Below are positions 19,257 through 27,691 of a stretch of DNA of 64,000 bases, one piece after another (position 1 is the first letter of the stretch; each line of letters starts with the position of its first letter). The notes beneath the pieces are model-generated. The model searched no databases. It saw only the letters and a program-made list of their open reading frames with translations, and was not told the origin of the DNA. The stretch is from Candidatus Anaerotignum merdipullorum (GTDB lineage: Bacteria; Bacillota; Clostridia; Lachnospirales; Anaerotignaceae), in assembly GCA_019115165.1 (NCBI GenBank), contig DXEB01000017.1:1-64000 (forward strand), written 5' to 3'. The position numbers were made by a program, and so were the translations under genes.

Positions 19257-19417
19257 TTCGGGAGGGGATAGACGAGGCGGATTATGCCTGCTATGCCCTC
19301 CGGAAATATGGGATTCGACCAAAAGAATGGATAGAAATGGATATGGCAGAGAGGATGTTTTTCTGTGCCGTTGTGGAATTGGAGATAGAATACCGTCAGC
19401 GGCAATCAGAAAAATGA
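18897..19417 (+). CDS. Predicted -1 programmed frameshift fusion of tail assembly chaperone (gpG-T-like)
   Basis: Slippery heptamer A_AAA_AAC at 19247-19253 immediately before the 0-frame TGA (19254-19256); the -1 frame continues KKLIREGIDEADYACYALRKYGIRPKEWIEMDMAERMFFCAVVELEIEYRQRQSEK to 19417. Confidence 0.8.
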
Positions 19418-19428
19418 GGGGAAAGAGT

Positions 19429-20127
19429 ATGGAGAAGATTGCATTTTTAACAGCATGGATACAGATGTGGATGCAGCAGGAAGAATCATGGCGCAGTATA
19501 TTGGAAGAACACTGGTTTTGGGATTTGCAGCAAAAGGATATTGCCGAAGGGCTGGAGCATATACCGCAGGAAAGAAGTGAAGAGTGGATCAGTTTAGAGT
19601 TGTCAGAAAACCAACGGGAATCCATGCAAAAGTATCAGCGTTTGACCTGGTGGCAGAATCGAGAAGCAAAACGAGAAGCGATGAAAACAGAGAATGGTAT
19701 GCCGATGGGGTTTGTCATGGAGCAGGGAATGTCAGAACAAGACAGCCGACGTAAGGCGGACTCGTTTTTGGAAGGACGAGGCATACCGGATGCACAAAGG
19801 GGAGCAGAACAACATACAGGTATGGCAAATCGGATGACATGGCAGGCATGGGAGAACACAGGGATACAGCCATTGGTACGGGAAAAGCAAGAAGGCATAT
19901 CGGACTTCTGGTTTGTTGGCGGGGATGCAGGAACAGAGTTCGCCAATGTAATGCATCAATGGCAGAACGGAATGGGGCAAAGCCTGGGTGGGCAAAGTGT
20001 TTCGATTGAGATCGGACAGGTCAAAGAAACAGCAGATGTGGACAAAATCATAGCAGCATTGACAGCGAAGCTGCGGGAAGCGCATATGATCAGCGCAAAG
20101 AAAGCCAAGGAGGGAGCATCATGGTAG
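19429..20127 (+). CDS. Short protein in the tape-measure position (putative minimal tape measure)
   Basis: Located directly after the frameshifting chaperone; C-terminal QVKETADVDKIIAALTAKLREAHMI resembles tape-measure C-termini; only ~232 aa. Confidence 0.5.
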   Translation: MEKIAFLTAWIQMWMQQEESWRSILEEHWFWDLQQKDIAEGLEHIPQERSEEWISLELSENQRESMQKYQRLTWWQNREAKREAMKTENGMPMGFVMEQGMSEQDSRRKADSFLEGRGIPDAQRGAEQHTGMANRMTWQAWENTGIQPLVREKQEGISDFWFVGGDAGTEFANVMHQWQNGMGQSLGGQSVSIEIGQVKETADVDKIIAALTAKLREAHMISAKKAKEGASW

Positions 20128-20459
20128 AAGTAATTAGACAGATCGCATTGGATGCTTTGGATCGGGAAAGTTTATCCGATTATGTTGTCGGTTTTGTAAC
20201 AAGTGCGGAGCCATTGACGATTCAAATAGAAAACGGACCAACATTGACAGCGAGATTTTTGATTCTTTCCGAGCAAGTGACAGAACAGGAAGAGACGGGG
20301 AAAATCAGAACATGGACGGAAACAGAAGGGGATCGATGGTCGTTTTATCGCATGATCCGTGAAAAAGGATTGCAAGAGGGAGAGCGGGTGATTCTGGCAA
20401 AGGCTGCCGGAGGACAGCAGTATATGGTGTTGGATCGGGTGAAAGGAGGAGGCGTATGA
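20121..20459 (+). CDS. XkdR-like protein (DUF2577)
   Basis: MVEVIRQIALDALDRESLSDYVVGFVTSAEPLTIQIENGPTLTARFLILSEQV; position before XkdS. Confidence 0.85.
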   Translation: MVEVIRQIALDALDRESLSDYVVGFVTSAEPLTIQIENGPTLTARFLILSEQVTEQEETGKIRTWTETEGDRWSFYRMIREKGLQEGERVILAKAAGGQQYMVLDRVKGGGV

Positions 20460-20860
20460 TTCCGGAAGGAAAGATAGAAACAGCGGATTTACAAGAGGAA
20501 ATGCCGTCTTTGACATATCGGATGTCTCCACAGAAGCAGGAGGTCAGAGGGACGCTGGATGGATTGGATGCCGTCCGACAGGCGATTGAAAAAATACTGC
20601 AGACGGAACGGTATCGTTATGTGATTTACGACTGGAATTATGGTGTGGAATTCGAAGATTTGTTCGGCAAGCCAGTCAGCTATGTGATACCGGAATTGGA
20701 GCGAAGGATTACAGAGGCGCTGTTGACGGATGACAGAATTGAGCAGGTGACGGATTTTTCGTTTGCAGAGGAGAAGAATGAAGTGACGGTGCGGTTTTGC
20801 GTTTTTACCACACAGGGAGAGATGCAAATGGAAAGGACGGTGAAACTGGGAAATGTATGA
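20456..20860 (+). CDS. XkdS-like baseplate protein (DUF2634, gp25-like)
   Basis: GTLDGLDAVRQAIEKILQTERYRYVIYDWNYGVEFEDLFGKPVSYVIPELERRITEALLTDDRIEQVTDFSF. Confidence 0.93.
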   Translation: MIPEGKIETADLQEEMPSLTYRMSPQKQEVRGTLDGLDAVRQAIEKILQTERYRYVIYDWNYGVEFEDLFGKPVSYVIPELERRITEALLTDDRIEQVTDFSFAEEKNEVTVRFCVFTTQGEMQMERTVKLGNV

Positions 20861-21923
20861 GAGCTATGAAGCGTTGATGGAAAGAAAGCTTGCGATGACA
20901 CAAGACAAGCGGGATCGTCGTCAGGGAAGTGTCATTTTTGATGCAATGGCACCCAATGCGGCGGAAACGGCTGCGTTTTATGCAGATTTGACTATGCTGG
21001 AAGACAGGACGTTTGCGGATACTGCGACGGGAGAGGATTTGACCAGGAGATGTATGGAGCGGGGGATTTTTCGCAAAGAGGCAATCAAAGCGACTTTTTA
21101 CGGAACTTTTACCGATACGGAAGGAGAACCCTATGAGATAGAGGCAGATACCAGATTTTACATGGAGCCCTATTACTACAGGGTATTATTTCAGGAGGAA
21201 GACGGCAGATATGTGCTGGAATGCGAAACGCCGGGAGAGGACGGCAACAGTTATTTAGGGGCGCTGCTGCCATTGGAGCATTTAGAAGGATTGGCGGAAG
21301 CGACTCTATCAGAACTGCGCACGGACGGTGAGGATGAAGAAAGCGATGAAATGCTGAGAAAGCGATATATGGAAAGTTTTTCGGCAGATGCATTTGGCGG
21401 AAATGTGGCGGATTACAAACAGAAAGTCAGTGCGTTGCAAAACGTGGGCGGTGTAAAGATATATCCGGTTTGGAACGGCGGTGGAACGGTAAAAGTTGTA
21501 ATCATCGATCAAGGCTGGAAGACGCCGACATTGGTGGAACTGCAGGCGCTTCAAGAGGAAATTGATCCGCAGCAGCGAGGGGAAGGCTATGGTTTGGCAC
21601 CGATTGGGCATCGTGTGACAGTAGCTGGTGTAACGGAAAAAATATGCCAGATTTCTATGGAAATTACTTGGAAAACAGATGCGGATGCGGAGAGAGGAAA
21701 AGCAGAGATACAGGAAAAAATTGCACAATATTTTTTACAGTTGCGTCAGGCATGGGCGGAATCAGAGCATCTGATTGTGAGAATCAGTTATCTGGAATCC
21801 GCAGCCCTATCTGCGGCAGATGTTTTGGATGTACAAAATTGCACCATCAATGAAACGGCGGCAAATTTGCAGTTAGGCGCGGACGAAATTCCGGTATTAG
21901 GGGAGATTGAGGTGGCAGTATGA
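20853..21923 (+). CDS. Baseplate J-like protein (XkdT-like)
   Basis: DKRQGSVIFDAMAPNAAETAAFYADL...GEDGNSYLGALLPLEHLEGLAEATLSELRTDGEDEESDEMLRKRYMESFSADAFGGNVADYKQKVSALQNVGGVKIYPVWNGGGTVKVVIID. Confidence 0.95.
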   Translation: MYESYEALMERKLAMTQDKRDRRQGSVIFDAMAPNAAETAAFYADLTMLEDRTFADTATGEDLTRRCMERGIFRKEAIKATFYGTFTDTEGEPYEIEADTRFYMEPYYYRVLFQEEDGRYVLECETPGEDGNSYLGALLPLEHLEGLAEATLSELRTDGEDEESDEMLRKRYMESFSADAFGGNVADYKQKVSALQNVGGVKIYPVWNGGGTVKVVIIDQGWKTPTLVELQALQEEIDPQQRGEGYGLAPIGHRVTVAGVTEKICQISMEITWKTDADAERGKAEIQEKIAQYFLQLRQAWAESEHLIVRISYLESAALSAADVLDVQNCTINETAANLQLGADEIPVLGEIEVAV

Positions 21924-22486
21924 TGACAGAGCGGTACATGCAGTATTTGCCGGCAACCGTGTCGGAGTATACAGAATTTCAGCGATTAGGTGAAATCGAA
22001 GGCGTGATTTTGGAAGAAGAGACACAGGCAAAAACACAGTTGGAAGCAGATCAATGGATCCAAACTGCAAGCAGAGCAGGGTTGCTGCGACGGGCAGACA
22101 TGATGGGGATTGCTGTGTCAGAATCGGATGATACGGAGTGGCTGCGGGAAACGATTCTGTCTTATTGGAACAGTCATAGACCCTATACGTATTTTATGCT
22201 GTGTGATTGGTTGGATGGTTTCTGCGGCGCAGAAAATTATCGTGCAAAGTTGGCATATGATGCATATCGTTTGACGATTGTGCTGGAATTAAATCAAAAG
22301 GAGAAAAAAGAGCAAATCTTACGGCATTGGAGATTATTGATTCCAGCAAATATTGTGCTGGAGGTGCAGCTGAATACCAATACATATGGAAAGGTTGGTC
22401 AGTTGCGGCATCGAACCTTGCAGGAGAATCAATGGACTTATGGAGAAATTCCATTTGTGGATTTACGGGAATATTTGGCGGAATAA
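21920..22486 (+). CDS. XkdU-like baseplate protein (DUF2313)
   Basis: MTERYMQYLPATVSEYTEFQRLGEIEGVILEEETQAKTQLEADQWIQTASRAGLLRRADMMGIAVSESDDTEWLRETIL; last structural gene. Confidence 0.9.
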   Translation: MMTERYMQYLPATVSEYTEFQRLGEIEGVILEEETQAKTQLEADQWIQTASRAGLLRRADMMGIAVSESDDTEWLRETILSYWNSHRPYTYFMLCDWLDGFCGAENYRAKLAYDAYRLTIVLELNQKEKKEQILRHWRLLIPANIVLEVQLNTNTYGKVGQLRHRTLQENQWTYGEIPFVDLREYLAE

Positions 22487-22958
22487 AAAAGCCAGTCGGA
22501 AAAGGCGCAGGGCACAAACAAAAGGAAGGCAAATGGAAACAGGAGATGGATGTGAAAGAGATCTCCTGTTTTTTGTGTCGATTTTTTGTACAGAAACACA
22601 TCTGCGGAACGAAATTACTGGATCATACTATAAGGAAAGAAAAATGCGAATATCGAAAAAGAGAGAGGGAACGATAAGAAAAAGCTGAGCTTGTTGCAAA
22701 AAAAGGAGAACAGATGGGAAATGCAAGAAAAGAGGAACCGACAGTCCCTACCAAACAAGGAAGGGGCTGTCGGCAAAAGGAGGAATGCGCAAAAAATATG
22801 GAACTGGAAAGAATTTGCGGTTATGGCTGAAAGTCATGAGAGGGGAGAAAGGAGCAGATAACATGTAGGCATGCAAATATAGTATAGAAATATGTTAAAT
22901 GCGTGAGGAGCTATGAATAGGAAGAACAAAAGATTCCTTGTATTTTTCAGAAAAAGGC

Positions 22959-22987
22959 TTGCGAGAATGGTAGGAGTATGGTACAAT
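22959..22987 (+). promoter_or_regulatory. Sigma-A-type promoter for secG
   Basis: TTGCGA-N17-TACAAT, ~65 bp upstream of secG. Confidence 0.55.
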
Positions 22988-23054
22988 AACAACACTGTTT
23001 GGAATTCATATGGTTGGAAGAACCATTGGAAAATAAATGAGGAGGTTGTACAGA

Positions 23055-23297
23055 ATGTCTACCATTTCGTTGGTGTTATCCGTTGTATTGATCATTTTGT
23101 CCGTATTGCTGTGTATTATCATTTTGCTGCAATCCAAGCGTTCTGCTGGATTGGGTGCCATTGGCGGCGGTGGCAGCGCTGACACATATTGGAGCAAAAA
23201 CAAAGGAAGTTCCATGGAAGGCGCACTGGAAAGATACACGAAGATTGGCGGCGCTTTGTTCATGATTTTGGCGCTGGTGATCAATTTGGTTGGTTAA
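23055..23297 (+). CDS. secG: Preprotein translocase subunit SecG
   Basis: VLSVVLIILSVLLCIIILLQSKRSAGLGAIGGGGSADTYWSKNKGSSMEGALERYTKIGGALFMILALVINLVG. Confidence 0.94.
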   Translation: MSTISLVLSVVLIILSVLLCIIILLQSKRSAGLGAIGGGGSADTYWSKNKGSSMEGALERYTKIGGALFMILALVINLVG

Positions 23298-23347
23298 AAA
23301 ATGAGAGATGCAGAAATGCGTCTCTTTTTTTGTAGAGCGAAGGGAGC

Positions 23348-25510
23348 ATGGGAACAATGACGGAGAAAGAAGTTATACAGGAGAGAAAACAGAAAATTTT
23401 AGGCTGTATGCAGAGCAGTGAGTATGTACCGATGAAGCGCAAGGAAATGCGTATGGTATTAGGGATATCTGAGGCGGATCGCCCAATGTTTGAAGCATTG
23501 ATTGCAGAATTGATAGCGGAAGGAAAGATATTTGAAACCAGAAGAGGAAAGCTGGCACTGCCGGAAACGCTGCAGATGGGCGTGGGGAGTTTCAGTGCGC
23601 ATGCAAAAGGATTTGGTTTTGTAACGCCGGAGGATGGCGGGGGAGATGTTTTTATTCCGGCTTCGGAAACAAATGGCGCGATGCACAAAGACAAAGTACT
23701 TTATAAAGTAACTGGTGGCGGCGGCAGCGGAAAACGAGCGGAAGGGACCATTCTACGTGTGCTGGATAGGGGGATGCATCGTCTGGTTGGATTGTATGAG
23801 CAGGTACAGGGATTTGGCTTTGTGACACCGGATGACAAAAAAATGGCGAAGGATATTTTTATAGCCAAAGAAAACAGCATGGGAGCAGTGACTGGGCATA
23901 AGGTTGTAGTAGAAATGACGGATTATGGCAATGAGCGCAGAAGCCCGGAAGGAAAAGTGATTGAAATTTTAGGACATATCCATGACCCGGGTGTAGATAT
24001 TTTATCGGTGATCCGCAGATATGAATTGGCAGTGGAATTTCCTGCGGAAGTATATCAAGAAATCGAAGATGTGGAAACAGAAGTGTCAGAAGAAGAAATA
24101 GCTGGCAGAGAAGATTTGCGGGATGTGCTGACGATTACCATTGACGGTGAGGATGCAAAAGATTTGGATGATGCGGTTTCTCTGAGTGTGCTGCCGAACG
24201 GAAATTATGAATTGGGTGTGCATATTGCAGACGTATCCCATTATGTGCGGGAGCATACTGCACTGGACAAAGAGGCGTATGCGCGTGGAACCAGCGTATA
24301 TTTGGTGGATCGAGTCATTCCTATGCTGCCGCATAAACTGAGCAATGGCATTTGCTCGCTCAATCCACATACGGATCGTTTGACATTAAGCTGTATCATG
24401 GAAATTGACCGACGAGGGCAGGTATTGGCACATCAAGTGGTCAACTCCGTCATCCATTCTGATTATCGAATGACTTATACGGCGGTTCAGGATTTATTAG
24501 ACGGAAAAACGCCGGTGCTGCGGGAACAGTATGCGCAGATCCTTCCGATGTTAGAGGAAATGAACACGCTGCGGACGATATTATGGGAAAGGCGAAAAAA
24601 ACGCGGTTCGGTGCATTTTGATTTGCCGGAGGCAAAGATCAAATTGGATGAGATGGGAAAGCCAATCGAGATTTTACCGTATGAAAGAAACGATGCCACC
24701 AATTTGATTGAGGAGTTTATGCTGATTTGCAATGAAACCATTGCAGAGAATTATTTCTGGCAGGAGATTCCATTTGTGTTCCGGTCGCATCAAGAACCGG
24801 ATGAGGAGAAGATGGAAAAAATGGAACAGTTTCTGCGTGGCTTCGGGTATCGTGTGCGGAAAAAGGATGGAGAAATTCATCCAAGGGAAATTCAGAAAAT
24901 ATTGGCAGAAGCAGAAGGAAAACCGGAGGAGCGCATTATTACACGGATGGTGTTGCGCAGCATGATGCAGGCAAGATATACGGCGGACAATCAGGGGCAT
25001 TTTGGATTGGCAGCAAAGTATTACTGCCATTTTACTTCTCCCATCCGTCGGTATCCGGATTTGCAGATTCATCGCTTCATCAAAATGACCTTGGCGGGAG
25101 AAATGAGTGGAAAGAAGGAATATGGCTATCGAAAAAAAATGCCGGAAGTAGCACAGCATTGTTCCAAGCGGGAACGGATTGCAGAAGATGCCCAACGGGA
25201 TACGGAAGCGTTGAAGAAAGTAGAATTTATGCTGGATAAAGTGGGAAAAACATACGAAGGAATCATTTCCGGCGTGACGAACTGGGGGATCTATGTGGAA
25301 CTTGCCAATACGGTGGAAGGCATGGTCGCGCTGTCCCAAATGGAGGATGATTTTTATCTGTTTGACGAACAAAATATGCAGGTGTTCGGCAGAAGAAACG
25401 GAAAAAGTTACCGTTTGGGGGATTTGGTGCAGGTGACTGTGACAAAGGTTTCTCAGGAAGCAGGAACCATTGATTTTGCAATATGTGAGCAGACAGAAAA
25501 ACTTCGGTAA
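23348..25510 (+). CDS. rnr: Ribonuclease R
   Basis: Full-length RNB exonuclease: cold-shock domains GFGFVTPEDGGGDVFIP, catalytic DVLTITIDGEDAKDLDDAVSL, C-terminal S1 domain GIISGVTNWGIYVEL. Confidence 0.97.
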   Translation: MGTMTEKEVIQERKQKILGCMQSSEYVPMKRKEMRMVLGISEADRPMFEALIAELIAEGKIFETRRGKLALPETLQMGVGSFSAHAKGFGFVTPEDGGGDVFIPASETNGAMHKDKVLYKVTGGGGSGKRAEGTILRVLDRGMHRLVGLYEQVQGFGFVTPDDKKMAKDIFIAKENSMGAVTGHKVVVEMTDYGNERRSPEGKVIEILGHIHDPGVDILSVIRRYELAVEFPAEVYQEIEDVETEVSEEEIAGREDLRDVLTITIDGEDAKDLDDAVSLSVLPNGNYELGVHIADVSHYVREHTALDKEAYARGTSVYLVDRVIPMLPHKLSNGICSLNPHTDRLTLSCIMEIDRRGQVLAHQVVNSVIHSDYRMTYTAVQDLLDGKTPVLREQYAQILPMLEEMNTLRTILWERRKKRGSVHFDLPEAKIKLDEMGKPIEILPYERNDATNLIEEFMLICNETIAENYFWQEIPFVFRSHQEPDEEKMEKMEQFLRGFGYRVRKKDGEIHPREIQKILAEAEGKPEERIITRMVLRSMMQARYTADNQGHFGLAAKYYCHFTSPIRRYPDLQIHRFIKMTLAGEMSGKKEYGYRKKMPEVAQHCSKRERIAEDAQRDTEALKKVEFMLDKVGKTYEGIISGVTNWGIYVELANTVEGMVALSQMEDDFYLFDEQNMQVFGRRNGKSYRLGDLVQVTVTKVSQEAGTIDFAICEQTEKLR

Positions 25511-25852
25511 AAATCGGATGTGTTCCAGCGCTTTGAGCGGAAATGGTACTTTAGAAAACGGAGAGCACGGAGGAAAAAGGGCAAAGGGTTCCATTGGTGC
25601 AAAAAGGGAAAATAAGGAATCCATAAAGGAGAGAGGTTATTAGATAGACAGAGCCAGAGAACGTGTGCTGCGCAAGGTTGGCTCTGTCTGCGAGAAGAAG
25701 GAAGAGGATTATCAGCGATTGGCAAGAGAACGGGGCGAATGAAAGATAACAAAATTCGCCTGCACCCGATGAGGGAGAGACGAACCAATATTTTGTAAAA
25801 TATAGAATTTTCTGACAGAGAAATTGTCTTTTTATGAGAAATTTCGTTTTTT

Positions 25853-26065
25853 CTAAGGCGTATCCTCGTCTTTGGTATAAGTCAAAATGTCCGTGATATC
25901 GCAATCTAAGATATTGCACAAGCGGTTTAGGGTATATGTGGTGATACTCTGATTTTTTTTCAGCCGTTGAATTTGTGCGCGACTGATCTTTTCATAGGTA
26001 ATCAGGTAATAGGTGGAAATTCCTTTTTTCTTCATTGTCTTCCATAAGTTGTCATAAGTGATCAT
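25853..26065 (-). CDS. Small Cro/CI-type HTH regulator (YozG-like)
   Basis: MITYDNLWKTMKKKGISTYYLITYEKISRAQIQRLKKNQSITTYTLNRLCNILDCDITDIL; start after a GGAGGT SD on the minus strand. Confidence 0.85.
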   Translation of the reverse strand: MITYDNLWKTMKKKGISTYYLITYEKISRAQIQRLKKNQSITTYTLNRLCNILDCDITDILTYTKDEDTP

Positions 26066-26296
26066 GCTGTAGATCACCTCCCTGTCTTTATTTAAGAGTA
26101 TGCACAAAATATTGTAAATGGTTTATCTTTTGTGTATGCTCAATATATTGATAAGGAAGCGGGAAGAAATGGAACGGTTTTTGCGATTTTGTGAAAATTT
26201 GTAACAGAATCGTCATTTGATTTTTTGGAATTCTATGTTATAATCTATCATGCAGGCGGATACTGTATGAAAAAAGAGAAAGTACAGGTGTGAGTC

Positions 26297-26770
26297 ATGG
26301 CAAAGGGAAATGGAACAAAACTGATTGCACAAAATAAAAAAGCATATCATGATTATTTTATTGAAGAAGTATATCAGGCAGGTATTTCTCTGGTCGGCAC
26401 TGAGGTAAAGAGCCTGCGCGCAGGAAAATGCAGTCTGAAGGAAAGTTATATTCGAGTGGAAAATGGGCAGGCTTTTATTTATCATATGCATATTAGCCCA
26501 TATGAACAAGGAAATATTTTCAATAAAGATCCACTGCGTACCAGACGGCTTTTGCTGCATAAAAACGAAATCCGCAAGATTGCAGCGCAAGTTCAGGCGG
26601 CAGGGTATACTGTGGTACCACTGAAGGTATATTTTGAACGTAGTCTGGTAAAGGTAGATATTGCACTGGCAAAAGGGAAAAAATTGTATGACAAGCGGGA
26701 GACCATTGCCAAAAATGACATGCGCCGCCAGGCGGAAAAAGAATTTAAGATTCGAAATCTTACGTTATAA
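26297..26770 (+). CDS. smpB: SsrA-binding protein SmpB
   Basis: [64 protein letters not shown]...RTRRLLLHK...[10 protein letters not shown]. Confidence 0.97.
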   Translation: MAKGNGTKLIAQNKKAYHDYFIEEVYQAGISLVGTEVKSLRAGKCSLKESYIRVENGQAFIYHMHISPYEQGNIFNKDPLRTRRLLLHKNEIRKIAAQVQAAGYTVVPLKVYFERSLVKVDIALAKGKKLYDKRETIAKNDMRRQAEKEFKIRNLTL

Positions 26771-26798
26771 AAGATTGCACAAATGATTGTCACATTAC

Positions 26799-27152
26799 GG
26801 GGATGTAATGGTTTCGACGGGAGTCTTGAACGTAGGAATAGCCATCCGCAGTCCGGTGAACTGCGTCAACAAGCCGGAAACTTTTTAAAAAGAAACGACA
26901 ACAATAAATTAGCATACGCTGCCTAATTGCGGCAGCTGTCAACCCTCGGATTCCTGCCGCCGAGGTGTTTGGCATCGACTTGGCGGGGCACTTTTTCGCT
27001 TAAGCTTTGCGGCGGAAAAAGAAAGATGAAGCTACTGAGGGGTACAGCCTGTCAATCGGCGGTACGCTAAGGGAATGACAAAAGATTGACTGTGATGGGA
27101 GAGGTTCTTACCGATGGGTTTTCGGACAGGGGTTCGACTCCCCTCATCTCCA
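26799..27152 (+). ncRNA. ssrA: tmRNA (ssrA)
   Basis: 5' GGGGATGTAATGGTTTCGACGGG, 3' GGTTCGACTCCCCTCATCTCCA, internal tag ORF ...NDNNKLAYAA* (AACGACAACAATAAATTAGCATACGCTGCCTAA, 26894-26926), directly after smpB. Confidence 0.96.
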
Positions 27153-27164
27153 TGGAATGTTATC

Positions 27165-27236
27165 GCCGCAGATTCCCCATGACATATGGAAAGAAAGGAT
27201 ACAATGCGGATGAGGGAATTGCGGCGGTGTTTTTGA
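27165..27236 (+). terminator. Probable tmRNA terminator
   Basis: CGCCGCAgATTCCC...GGGAATTGCGGCG followed by TGTTTTT. Confidence 0.55.
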
Positions 27237-27691
27237 CTGTATGATATGTCAGAAATTGAAAAGGTGAAGCCGGGCTTGAAACAATCAGAACGGGTTCACT
27301 TTGTTGTTGTGGAGACCTTTTCTCTAAGGCTCTTTTTTTATACATCGAAAAGTATGTCGTAAGGATTTGTGAAAAGATGGCAGTTGCATTCGGAAAGAAG
27401 AGATACGAAGGAATGGACTGATTGGTATCGTTTCAAAACGGCAGCAAGTTGGTGCGGGAAAGAATCCTATCAAATGTCAAATGCCGAGTGTTTGTTTCGT
27501 CGTGGTTTTTCCGGTAGAAGAAGGGACAGATGGTGTTATATATTATTAAGGAAAGAAATGGAATGATTTCAGAAAAATACGAGAAAAGGCAATGTATGAT
27601 TTCTATCCAGAAGCCAAAGCTGACGATAGATTACAGCAGGATCAGGAAGCTGGTTTTGCAGAAACTGGAGGAAAGAAAAGGAGGAACTGTC

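Noticed and set aside
7904-22486. Intact infectious prophage
   Set aside because: No integrase, replication, lysis or tail-fibre genes recognised and no att repeats seen; kept as element/GTA-like hypothesis instead.
7904-22486. Pure tailocin (bacteriocin-like tail without head)
   Set aside because: Terminase, portal, scaffold and capsid genes are all present and apparently intact.
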